A stretch of DNA of 6,345 bases from the NCBI GenBank assembly GCA_026002715.1, contig BOCC01000117.1:1-6345 (forward strand), in the 5' to 3' direction. Source of the stretch: Synergistales bacterium (lineage in GTDB: Bacteria > Synergistota > Synergistia > Synergistales > Aminobacteriaceae). The notes under the pieces are model-generated. The model saw only the letters and a list, made by a program, of their open reading frames with translations. It searched no databases and had not been told where the DNA came from. The position numbers and the translations under genes are program-made. Positions 1-5,255 of this stretch are shown here, piece by piece; the stretch's first letter is position 1, and each line of letters opens with the position of its first letter.

Positions 1-1
1 A

Positions 2-91
2 ATCAGTTATAAGAAACTTAAACTGATTGAGAAAAGAAAGACCATTTTAGTAGAACAAGAAAGGAGAAAGGCTCATTCCTCCCCGGCATAA
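2..91 (+). CDS. C-terminal end of an open frame entering from the left edge (possible transposase tail)
   Basis: An open frame is already running at the left edge and gives 29 residues before a TAA at 89-91. The peptide is strongly basic and helical in character (KKLKLIEKRK, then LVEQERRKAHSSPA). Its stop codon falls in the loop of the hairpin at 81-101. A transposase frame that ends inside a right-end hairpin is typical of IS200/IS605-family TnpB genes, so this could be the tail of one. No RuvC or zinc-finger residues are in view, so the family cannot be shown. It may equally be a chance open stretch, since only 90 nt are visible. Confidence 0.3.
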   Translation: MSYKKLKLIEKRKTILVEQERRKAHSSPA

Positions 92-112
92 AATGCCGAG
101 GTCTCTTGAGCC
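70..112. repeat. Nested inverted repeat, IS200/IS605-like right-end hairpin
   Basis: The outer arms GGCTCA (70-75) and TGAGCC (107-112) are perfect complements. Inside them CGGCAT (84-89) pairs with ATGCCG (93-98) around an AAA loop, and CC (81-82) pairs with GG (100-101) across one mismatch. No T-tract follows, so it is not a convincing intrinsic terminator. A subterminal hairpin with flanking G/C-rich bases resembles the right ends, and the omega-RNA 3' ends, of IS200/IS605 elements. That identity is inferred from shape only. Confidence 0.45.
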
Positions 113-143
113 TAAAAACAGGATGAACGATTTGACAAAAATT

Positions 144-187
144 CGCCATCTCCCCCCATTTGAGCGATTTTTAAGGTGCGGGGGGCG
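144..187. repeat. G/C-tract inverted repeat upstream of the first secreted-protein gene
   Basis: A run of six C (152-157) faces a run of six G (180-185). CGCC (144-147) can also pair with GGCG (184-187), giving an alternative bulged stem of about eight pairs. The loop is roughly 22-24 nt and A/T-rich. No T-run follows. The structure lies 38 nt before the GTG start of the 239-aa gene, so it would sit in that gene's leader if transcription begins upstream. Its role is unknown. Confidence 0.35.
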
Positions 188-225
188 GCAACTATTGAAA
201 ACGGGGTTAGGCATGGGAAATTGCT

Positions 226-945
226 GTGATTACTAAAATCTTCTTGACAATTGGATTAGTTACGTTTATACTTGTTGGCACTGCTAAGGCCGAGACTAAA
301 TTACGACTTAACCATGAAGCTGTAAAAGTTCGGATGAGCGCGGAGAGGCAAATTGAGGTAATAGAAACACTTCAGGAGCGACTCAGGCTCTTTAATATGT
401 TGTTTCCCATACAAATAGAAGCAGTCAATAAACATAACGATAACCTCAAAGCGATAGACACGGAAAGAATATATAAAAGAATGCTGACTATGACCTCTTC
501 CAAAGAAATTTTCGCATGGTTGTTGGATTTTCTTTCAGAAAATGAGATTTTACGGGAAATAATTCAAAATACGTTCATACAATCGGAAGAGTACGGGGAC
601 AACAACGGGCTGTTTCATTCAGGCGGCACAAGGTTTTATGTGCGTTGGATTTGGTTATATCCGTCCAAAAACGGGCTGTTATTTGTGGCTCAGGACGATA
701 TGACTCAAGAAATCGCGAACGAGATATGGGACACGCAAATTTTATATCCTGTCTATGAACTACATTTTCCTATTATGTCCGGAATTACGCAGAATCCATT
801 TTGGGAGAAGGGGGTGACAAAAATCCGCAAGGCGTTCCCAAACGTACAGGTCAGGGAAAATCCGTATGAGCTGGTTTATACGATTTTTCCGGGGAGCTCC
901 GGGATTCCGAATATTATTCGACGGAGCATAATGTTAATTGAATAG
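226..945 (+). CDS. Secreted or periplasmic protein of unknown family, 239 aa
   Basis: I do not recognise this family. The GTG start at 226 is chosen because it directly begins a good Sec signal peptide: short basic n-region (MITK), hydrophobic stretch 5-18, and cleavage expected after AKA at residue 22. An in-frame TAG at 208-210 limits extension, and the Shine-Dalgarno sequence is weak. Residues 28-115 look alpha-helical and charged, perhaps a coiled coil. Residues 130-220 are rich in aromatics (FYVRWIWLYP, VYELHFPI, ELVYTIFPG) and look like a mixed beta region. The mature protein has no cysteine, unlike its neighbours. The gene ends 15 nt before the 610-aa fibre-like gene, so co-transcription and a shared envelope or appendage role are likely (inference). 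It could be a chaperone or assembly factor for the following two proteins, but nothing in the sequence proves it. Confidence 0.8.
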   Translation: MITKIFLTIGLVTFILVGTAKAETKLRLNHEAVKVRMSAERQIEVIETLQERLRLFNMLFPIQIEAVNKHNDNLKAIDTERIYKRMLTMTSSKEIFAWLLDFLSENEILREIIQNTFIQSEEYGDNNGLFHSGGTRFYVRWIWLYPSKNGLLFVAQDDMTQEIANEIWDTQILYPVYELHFPIMSGITQNPFWEKGVTKIRKAFPNVQVRENPYELVYTIFPGSSGIPNIIRRSIMLIE

Positions 946-951
946 AAAGGG
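946..951 (+). promoter_or_regulatory. Ribosome binding site deciding the 961 start
   Basis: AAAGGG at 946-951 lies 9 nt before ATG 961, a normal distance. An upstream in-frame TTG at 952 directly abuts this site and cannot use it. This supports ATG 961 as the start of the fibre-like gene. Confidence 0.6.
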
Positions 952-960
952 TTGAGAAAT

Positions 961-2793
961 ATGGAAAAGGTTGGAATAACGAAGAAGGTTGTGCTTTCGG
1001 TCGTTCTGTTGTTTGCCGTTTTGCTCTGCGGCGGGAAGGTCTCCGATGCCGCTCCTGTCTCGCAGTATAACGAGTACACAAGGACAGGTGTCGATAACGT
1101 TGCGCTGCAAGACCAGATGGCGAGGTTTGAGGCCGAGAGGTTCAGTCAGATCAAAAACGCTTTACTGACTGATTTTTGGACGCAGTACAGGTTGTATATT
1201 CAGGCGTTGGCCACAGGGACTGCTCCCGATCCGGCGGTAACAAATGCTCTATATCCCAAGTGGCCGCTCAGTTCTACACCTAACAACGGACAGGCAAACT
1301 TTCAGTACCTTGCCGACAAGTACTTACCAGATTTAAAAAGTCAGTTGGAGTCGTTGTCCAGAACCACAGGGATTCCGGTAACTGATTATTACGAGATTGA
1401 ATACGTCGCGCCTGTGGCAGGCGAACCGCTGCCGGCTCCGGGACATGTCGTCATCCACAGAAAACACGCCGAGGTGTCCACGCAGGGGCGCATCCGCGCA
1501 CTATTGGGCAGCGTCTCAATTGACGGCGGAATAGGAGAAAACGGCGTCATCTCAATGAAGGTCGATCCTCCGTCCGCGTTTATGGGGTCTGACGCGCTTA
1601 ATGTTTCGCTCGTAAGAAATAACGGTTTGACTCTTGACCCGGATATCGCAAAGGCATTGAACAGCGAGACAGGCGGCCCCGATATTACGTTTGTTCCCGG
1701 TTCTTGGGTGACTTTCGCGAAGAAGGGCACGAATGCGGGAACCGCTCAGGCGAAAGGTGAGAGCGACGCCACAGTCTTTACACCGACCTTGAATTTCAAA
1801 GGAAAAGACGGACAGATTATCGGCGTCAATCTGCAAGAAATGAACAGCGGAATCGGTGATCCGGTTGCGAGACTATTGTTTAAAAACGCGGCAGGATCTC
1901 TGCCTGACGGCGCCATGAGTGCGAACTACATACGGTTCGAGGATAACAAGGGGCAGATCATGGGACTTCAGAACATCTACCGCAGGGACGCCGCGAACGG
2001 GATGGACGGCAACAACCTCGCACTGGCTATTTGGGCGGATGCTTCGATCGGTGGAAATCTGACATTGTTAAAGAATGGCGAGTCTATAAACGGCACTACC
2101 GCAACTAAAGAAGGTAAGATCAACTTCGGTCTGGGCGGAACCGCGAGCATTTACCTGAACGGGGACGGGAACCTTAGAATTGTGGCCAATAACAACATCA
2201 CGCTCAAGGCCCCGAAGATAGTTCTGGACGGAGAAGTGGATCTAAATAACGTCAGTAACTTGCATGTGACGGGCACATCCGCGCTTGACGGAGCCGTTGC
2301 TATGAAGAACGGCCTCAACATGAGCAACACCAATATCACCAACGTAGGGAACCTTACCGCGAACAGCGCTACTCTGAACTCTATGACGCTCGGCGGAAGG
2401 ACGGGGGCATCGTCGGCTCAGGCATATAACGTGTGGGTGACGAATTCCAACAACTCATCGTTGCTGGGAGGAAAGAGCGAGGAGAATCTCCGGGTGGCTT
2501 ACGCGGATAAGGCGGGGACTTCGGAGTTTGCCAACCAACCTGGGCCTGACTTTAAATTTCCGATTCAAACTCCGGATTTATCAAATGTTGATGCTGTTAA
2601 GTTCGAGCACTGGACAGCAGACCAGTGGAAGGAATGGGTGTTGGAACAAATAGGGTCGAAGGATGTAGGTGGTGGAGATTCGGATCAGTGCAACATGTCT
2701 TACGGTCACGATTGCGAGCCTTATTGTAGATGTACACCCATTTGTTATGCTAGGATTAATGGAGGTTGCGTTAGAGATACTGACGTTAAATAA
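961..2793 (+). CDS. Secreted modular fibre/PilV-like protein with six-cysteine C-terminal tip, 610 aa
   Basis: A Sec signal peptide (KK at 8-9, hydrophobic 10-22, cleavage near SDA at 28-30) is followed by an N-terminal domain, residues 54-207, that recurs in the paralogue two genes' lengths downstream (shared DFWTQY, YPKW, ANFQYL, YEIEYVAP, GHVxIH, STQ, NGVIS, PPS). Residues 300-480 are rich in Asn, Gly and Thr with short beta repeats (GNLTLL, NITLKAPKIVLDG, NVSNLHVTG, NITNVGNLTANSATL), like phage tail fibres or the shufflon-type pilus-tip adhesin PilV. Residues 500-530 (LLGGKSEENLRVAYADKAG) resemble the collar segment seen in fibre proteins. The last 34 residues hold all six cysteines of the mature protein. 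Unlike classical PilV there is no prepilin-type N-terminus. The likely role is a surface or extracellular adhesin; the family assignment is inferred from composition and remembered patterns, not from a search. Confidence 0.8.
   Translation: MEKVGITKKVVLSVVLLFAVLLCGGKVSDAAPVSQYNEYTRTGVDNVALQDQMARFEAERFSQIKNALLTDFWTQYRLYIQALATGTAPDPAVTNALYPKWPLSSTPNNGQANFQYLADKYLPDLKSQLESLSRTTGIPVTDYYEIEYVAPVAGEPLPAPGHVVIHRKHAEVSTQGRIRALLGSVSIDGGIGENGVISMKVDPPSAFMGSDALNVSLVRNNGLTLDPDIAKALNSETGGPDITFVPGSWVTFAKKGTNAGTAQAKGESDATVFTPTLNFKGKDGQIIGVNLQEMNSGIGDPVARLLFKNAAGSLPDGAMSANYIRFEDNKGQIMGLQNIYRRDAANGMDGNNLALAIWADASIGGNLTLLKNGESINGTTATKEGKINFGLGGTASIYLNGDGNLRIVANNNITLKAPKIVLDGEVDLNNVSNLHVTGTSALDGAVAMKNGLNMSNTNITNVGNLTANSATLNSMTLGGRTGASSAQAYNVWVTNSNNSSLLGGKSEENLRVAYADKAGTSEFANQPGPDFKFPIQTPDLSNVDAVKFEHWTADQWKEWVLEQIGSKDVGGGDSDQCNMSYGHDCEPYCRCTPICYARINGGCVRDTDVK
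2689..2769 (+). other. Six-cysteine tail with mirror-symmetric spacing (C577-C603)
   Basis: The cysteines at residues 577, 585, 589, 591, 595 and 603 follow the pattern C-x7-C-x3-C-x-C-x3-C-x7-C, which reads the same in both directions. These are the only cysteines after the signal peptide. In an exported protein such a cluster would most likely form disulphides or bind a metal. The segment follows a glycine-rich linker (VGGGDS, residues 569-574), so it looks like a separate mini-domain at the tip. Confidence 0.6.
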
Positions 2794-2800
2794 AATTGCG

Positions 2801-2816
2801 TATCCCTGTTGGGATA
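2801..2816. repeat. Short hairpin between the two paralogous genes
   Basis: TATCCC (2801-2806) and GGGATA (2811-2816) form a perfect 6-bp stem with a TGTT loop, starting 8 nt after the stop of the 610-aa gene. Only a GGGTTT follows, so it is a poor terminator. It may act as an RNA-stability or attenuation element between the two genes. Confidence 0.3.
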
Positions 2817-2857
2817 GGGTTTGGTATGAATTAAGCAACAAAGAAAGGAATAAAATC

Positions 2858-3553
2858 ATGATGAAAAGAATCAATATACCAAAAACAATGCTATTAGTTC
2901 TTTTGTTGTTTGTTTTCGTCTCGACGAGCAGCAAAGTCTCCGTTGCGGCTTCAGGCGATAACGAGCATAGTACCGCCGATAACATTGTAAGCCTCGAACT
3001 TGAATGTTTCGATCAAATCCGAGATGCTCTTATAGCAGATTTTTGGACTCAATACGGAATTTACCTTCGGGTATTAGCGACAGGGCATTCCGTTGCAACC
3101 GCAAACGCTATATATCCTAAATGGTTGATTGCCGGCGACGGACATGACGGAAAGGCAAATTTTCAGTATCTTATGAATAAATATCTGCCGAATTTTCCGA
3201 CAGGAGACTTTTACGAAATTGAATACGTAGCGCCGGGATGCTGCGGATCGGAATTTGTTTCGGGACATGTGATTATTCACAAAAAGTATGCTGATATCTC
3301 CACACAGGAGCGTTTCCGCGTGTTAGCACAAAAGATACCATCTGTGTCAATTGAAAATTTAGGGGTAAACGGTGTTATATCAATAAAAGTTTCACCTCCG
3401 TCTACGTTTCATAAAATCAGTAATCTTCAGATAAATAAAGAAAAAGATAATAGCGTGATTGAAAAAAGTTTGGAGGAAGACTGTTGCTCAGAAGAAAACA
3501 ATGATATTTCAGAAAAAATTACAAACGAGTCCGTAGATTCATGTTGTGAATAG
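2858..3553 (+). CDS. Secreted short paralogue of the fibre-like protein, with three Cys-Cys pairs, 231 aa
   Basis: ATG 2858 is chosen because AGAAAGGAA (2842-2850) lies just upstream and the frame then opens with a signal peptide (KR at 3-4, hydrophobic 11-21, cleavage near SVA at 28-30). The open frame extends further upstream, overlapping the previous gene, but that part is not signal-like. Residues 44-184 align with residues 54-207 of the 610-aa protein (DFWTQY, YPKW, KANFQYL, YEIEYVAP, GHVIIH, STQ, NGVISIKVSPPS). Both signal peptides carry K-V-S-x-A-A at positions 26-31. After PPSTF (180-184) the homology stops, and a 47-residue acidic tail replaces the fibre part. Cysteine pairs sit at 128-129, 209-210 and 229-230; the paralogue has none at these positions. 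The sequence is more A/T-rich than its partner, so the duplication is old. It may be a capping, subunit or decoy form of the same structure (inference). Confidence 0.82.
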   Translation: MMKRINIPKTMLLVLLLFVFVSTSSKVSVAASGDNEHSTADNIVSLELECFDQIRDALIADFWTQYGIYLRVLATGHSVATANAIYPKWLIAGDGHDGKANFQYLMNKYLPNFPTGDFYEIEYVAPGCCGSEFVSGHVIIHKKYADISTQERFRVLAQKIPSVSIENLGVNGVISIKVSPPSTFHKISNLQINKEKDNSVIEKSLEEDCCSEENNDISEKITNESVDSCCE

Positions 3554-3635
3554 TTATTCAGTCACATTACCTCAACTCCCAAACTTTTTAACCTATGCCT
3601 CGCAAAATTGCAATATGTCTGTAATAACAACAAAT

Positions 3636-3674
3636 GAACAGGAGGGTGGCCGTTATTTGGCCACCCTCCTGTTC
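3636..3674. terminator. Perfect 16-bp-stem hairpin between convergent genes
   Basis: The arms 3636-3651 and 3659-3674 are perfect complements around a 7-nt loop (GTTATTT). The structure lies between the end of the plus-strand secreted operon and the end of the minus-strand genes. On the minus strand the 3' flank reads ATTTGTTGTTATT, which is U-rich and fits a terminator for the 184-aa/recombinase transcripts. On the plus strand the flank (GATTGACATAAG) has no T-run, so termination in that direction may be weaker. Confidence 0.65.
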
Positions 3675-3700
3675 GATTGACATAAGCAAAAAAGTAACAT

Positions 3701-3740
3701 ACTCCCGCCGCCTAAGAGTCGGGGGACTTCCTGAGAACTC
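3701..3740. repeat. Second IS-like G/C-rich hairpin
   Basis: CCGCCG (3705-3710) can pair with CGGGGG (3720-3725) with one mismatch, and ACTC (3701-3704) can alternatively pair with GAGT (3716-3719). The bases after the stem (GGGGGACTTCCTGAG) resemble the region after the hairpin at 81-101 (GAGGTCTCTTGAG). This style is common at IS200/IS605 right ends. It may be a decayed element end; no transposase is next to it. Confidence 0.3.
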
Positions 3741-3748
3741 TCGTGTTT

Positions 3749-4303
3749 TTAAAAAAAGGGCACGATAATATATCCGTAGCTATATACATATGATGGTGTT
3801 TCAAGAGAGCTGAATAGATCTACATAAACATAATGACTCTCATTATCAATAAAAGTGCCATAATAGACATCCAAGGGGCTTTCCTTGGTACCGCTGTCAT
3901 TATACTTTCCCTCAATACGTCTTGGCGCCATCATTTTTCCACTAAAATTAAAAATAGTCCTTCTTTTGTTTTTTGGGTCTGGGGCGATACTAGTTAAATT
4001 ATAAGGTACTAAAACAGTAAGACCTGTATCACCGGAAGAAGATGAAAAGTTTGAATCATATTTTATAACACATGCTTTTTCCCTCCATTCGCCGCCTTCC
4101 GCTTCCGGATACTCCACCATAGCCAAAATTTCCTCTATGGTTTTCCCTTGGAGTTTAACAGCATCAACATTTGTGAAGCAACAAAAAATTTCAAGAGTGT
4201 TTTGGCGGCGGCAAGAACCGTGTTTCTGCCGAGGATTCAAAGGAAGTTGTGCATGGATGACAGCTTCCTTAACGACGCAGTTTTTGGAAAGGAAAAAATA
4301 CAC
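3749..4303 (-). CDS. Unrecognised 184-aa protein downstream of the recombinase
   Basis: I do not recognise this product. The frame opens with GTG at 4303, only 2 nt after the recombinase stop, so translation may be coupled, but there is no clear Shine-Dalgarno sequence. The N-terminal 45 residues have a poor, patchy composition (Cys-rich, basic), while residues 46-184 look like a real folded domain: KTIEEILAMVEYPEAEGGEW, then beta-like segments (TGLTVLVPYNL, YYGTFID, HYVYVDLF) and an aromatic C-terminus (YVYSYGYIIVPFF). A start inside the frame, for example TTG near 4240, is possible. An old frameshift or fusion in the first third is also possible. The terminator-like hairpin at 3636-3674 would end this transcript. 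Confidence that the C-terminal part is coding is higher than for the start. Confidence 0.5.
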   Translation of the reverse strand: MYFFLSKNCVVKEAVIHAQLPLNPRQKHGSCRRQNTLEIFCCFTNVDAVKLQGKTIEEILAMVEYPEAEGGEWREKACVIKYDSNFSSSSGDTGLTVLVPYNLTSIAPDPKNKRRTIFNFSGKMMAPRRIEGKYNDSGTKESPLDVYYGTFIDNESHYVYVDLFSSLETPSYVYSYGYIIVPFF

Positions 4304-4305
4304 TT

Positions 4306-4875
4306 TTACAAATTTAATCCTAAATAAGCGTTATTGAGTTCTTCCTGCGCTATCCCTATATATCGCAGTGTTTCGATGCTCGAAGAATGGTTCAGTAATT
4401 TCTGAACAAGGGCAAGGTTTCTTTCAGATTTCACAAATACATGATATCCGAATGTTTTTCTCAATGTGTGGGTTCCAATATGCTTCAAACCTATTTTTGT
4501 AGCGGCCTTATTGAGAATTTGCCAGAAGCGGACGCGGGACATATTTTTCTTGCTTCGGGATGGGAATAATGGTTCGTCATTCACTACATTACGGGTATCA
4601 AGATAGATTTTTAATGTTTTGCGAACAGATTCATTCAGCGGAAAAACTTTGCGTTTTCCTGTTTTTCGTTCTTTTAAAACGACCGACTCTCGGTAAATCA
4701 TGCCGTCCAGTACGTCATCTGTTACCATCGTGACAATATCGGAGATGCGCAGTCCGGTGTTTATCCCCATCACAAACATCGCTTCATCGCGTAGTCCGGT
4801 GTTGGGGTTTATGCGAAGGGCTTCTTTCATATCCGCTATTTTTTGAATGTCTTTTATTGGTTCAACAAGTTCCAT
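4306..4875 (-). CDS. Single-domain tyrosine recombinase/integrase, 189 aa
   Basis: This is the catalytic domain of a tyrosine site-specific recombinase, which cuts and rejoins DNA through a 3'-phosphotyrosine link. All expected active-site residues are visible: R43 (TGLRISD), K71 (RKTGK, beta-hairpin), H136 and R139 (THTLRK), H163 (LLNHSS) and nucleophile Y172 (LRYIGI). At 189 aa it lacks the N-terminal SAM-like core-binding domain of XerC/D or phage integrases (about 300 aa or more), but compact integrases of this size are a known group. ATG 4875 is supported by AGAAGG 7 nt upstream (4883-4888). Its partner sites are unknown. It could mobilise this island, resolve multimers, or invert a segment; shufflon recombinases such as Rci belong to the same superfamily, but no crossover repeats were found near the fibre gene. 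Confidence 0.92.
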   Translation of the reverse strand: MELVEPIKDIQKIADMKEALRINPNTGLRDEAMFVMGINTGLRISDIVTMVTDDVLDGMIYRESVVLKERKTGKRKVFPLNESVRKTLKIYLDTRNVVNDEPLFPSRSKKNMSRVRFWQILNKAATKIGLKHIGTHTLRKTFGYHVFVKSERNLALVQKLLNHSSSIETLRYIGIAQEELNNAYLGLNL

Positions 4876-4922
4876 TTTCGCGCCTTCTTTTGTTAAAATT
4901 AAATAAAACTACATCAGAGTAG

Positions 4923-4951
4923 AATATCAACAATATTTTGCTTTACATCAA
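4923..4951 (-). promoter_or_regulatory. Possible promoter of the recombinase gene
   Basis: On the minus strand TTGATG (4946-4951) is followed after 17 nt by GATATT (4923-4928). The -35 matches five of six bases and the -10 four of six. It lies about 48 nt before the recombinase start in very A/T-rich DNA, where such matches arise easily. Confidence 0.3.
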
Positions 4952-4990
4952 GTAAATCGCTTAATTTTGTCGCAGATTCACGCTTTTTAA

Positions 4991-5018
4991 TTGACAAAGA
5001 AAAAGATTTTAATATAAT
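4991..5018 (+). promoter_or_regulatory. Consensus sigma-70-type promoter toward the Rpn gene
   Basis: TTGACA (4991-4996) and TATAAT (5013-5018) are both perfect and separated by 16 nt. A second TATAAT is at 5025-5030. Transcription should start near 5025-5038 and run through a leader of more than 200 nt before the Rpn start at 5256. It lies back to back with the recombinase promoter region, so 4876-5040 is a divergent control region. Confidence 0.7.
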
Positions 5019-5037
5019 AATATATATAATCTACAAA

Positions 5038-5255
5038 GTACATTGACAATCGAACGCAACAGAGGCGAGCAGAAAAAGTCCTCACCCCTCCGAATAGCGG
5101 ACAGAGCGCCCGACGCGATGACATCCTGCCATGACAGCGGAGAGGACAAAAGAAAAAGCAAAATCAACAGTAGTGAATTTGATATAATACGAGAAATGGA
5201 AGGGGCGGGTTACCATTCTTATGAATCTTTGGCGTTGCCGTAATTGGTGTTGGAA
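5038..5255 (+). promoter_or_regulatory. Long 5' leader of the Rpn gene with long-range inverted repeat
   Basis: GTCCT (5078-5082) pairs with AGGAC (5143-5147), and inside it CTCCG (5088-5092) pairs with CGGAG (5138-5142), closing a roughly 45-nt apical region. ATGACA occurs twice in that region (5118-5123 and 5131-5136). A frame open from TTG 5043 to TAA 5241-5243 (66 codons, ATG also at 5118) crosses the leader, but no ribosome binding site supports it and the peptide resembles nothing I know. The leader may be a regulatory RNA, a small upstream gene, or the remains of an insertion junction. No known riboswitch class was recognised. Confidence 0.3.
5180..5188 (+). promoter_or_regulatory. Extended -10 element, possible proximal promoter
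   Basis: TGATATAAT at 5180-5188 is a perfect TGn-TATAAT extended -10 box. No good -35 is at the right distance, which extended -10 promoters can tolerate. Transcription would start near 5195, giving a leader of about 60 nt to ATG 5256. Confidence 0.35.

Noticed and set aside
132..160. TTGACA at 132-137 as a -35 box for the first secreted gene
   Set aside because: At spacings of 16-18 nt the sequence is C-rich (CCCATT or similar) and does not resemble a -10 box.
1389..1836. Minus-strand open frames opposite the fibre-like gene
   Set aside because: They are shadows of a well-supported plus-strand gene, with no ribosome sites and no recognisable protein features.
2669..2857. Upstream extension of the 231-aa paralogue, overlapping the end of the fibre-like gene
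   Set aside because: It overlaps the cysteine tail of the previous gene in another frame and would hide a clear signal peptide; ATG 2858 has its own ribosome binding site.
3671..5055. Inverted 9-bp match GTTCGATTG (3671-3679) and CAATCGAAC (5047-5055) as recombination sites
   Set aside because: Nine-base inverted matches are expected many times by chance in a window of this size, and the flanks do not extend the match.
5043..5243. 66-codon open frame from TTG 5043 (or 41 codons from ATG 5118) upstream of the Rpn gene
   Set aside because: There is no ribosome binding site, the composition is biased and unlike a folded protein, and the region is better explained as a leader. Kept only as a possibility in the leader entry.
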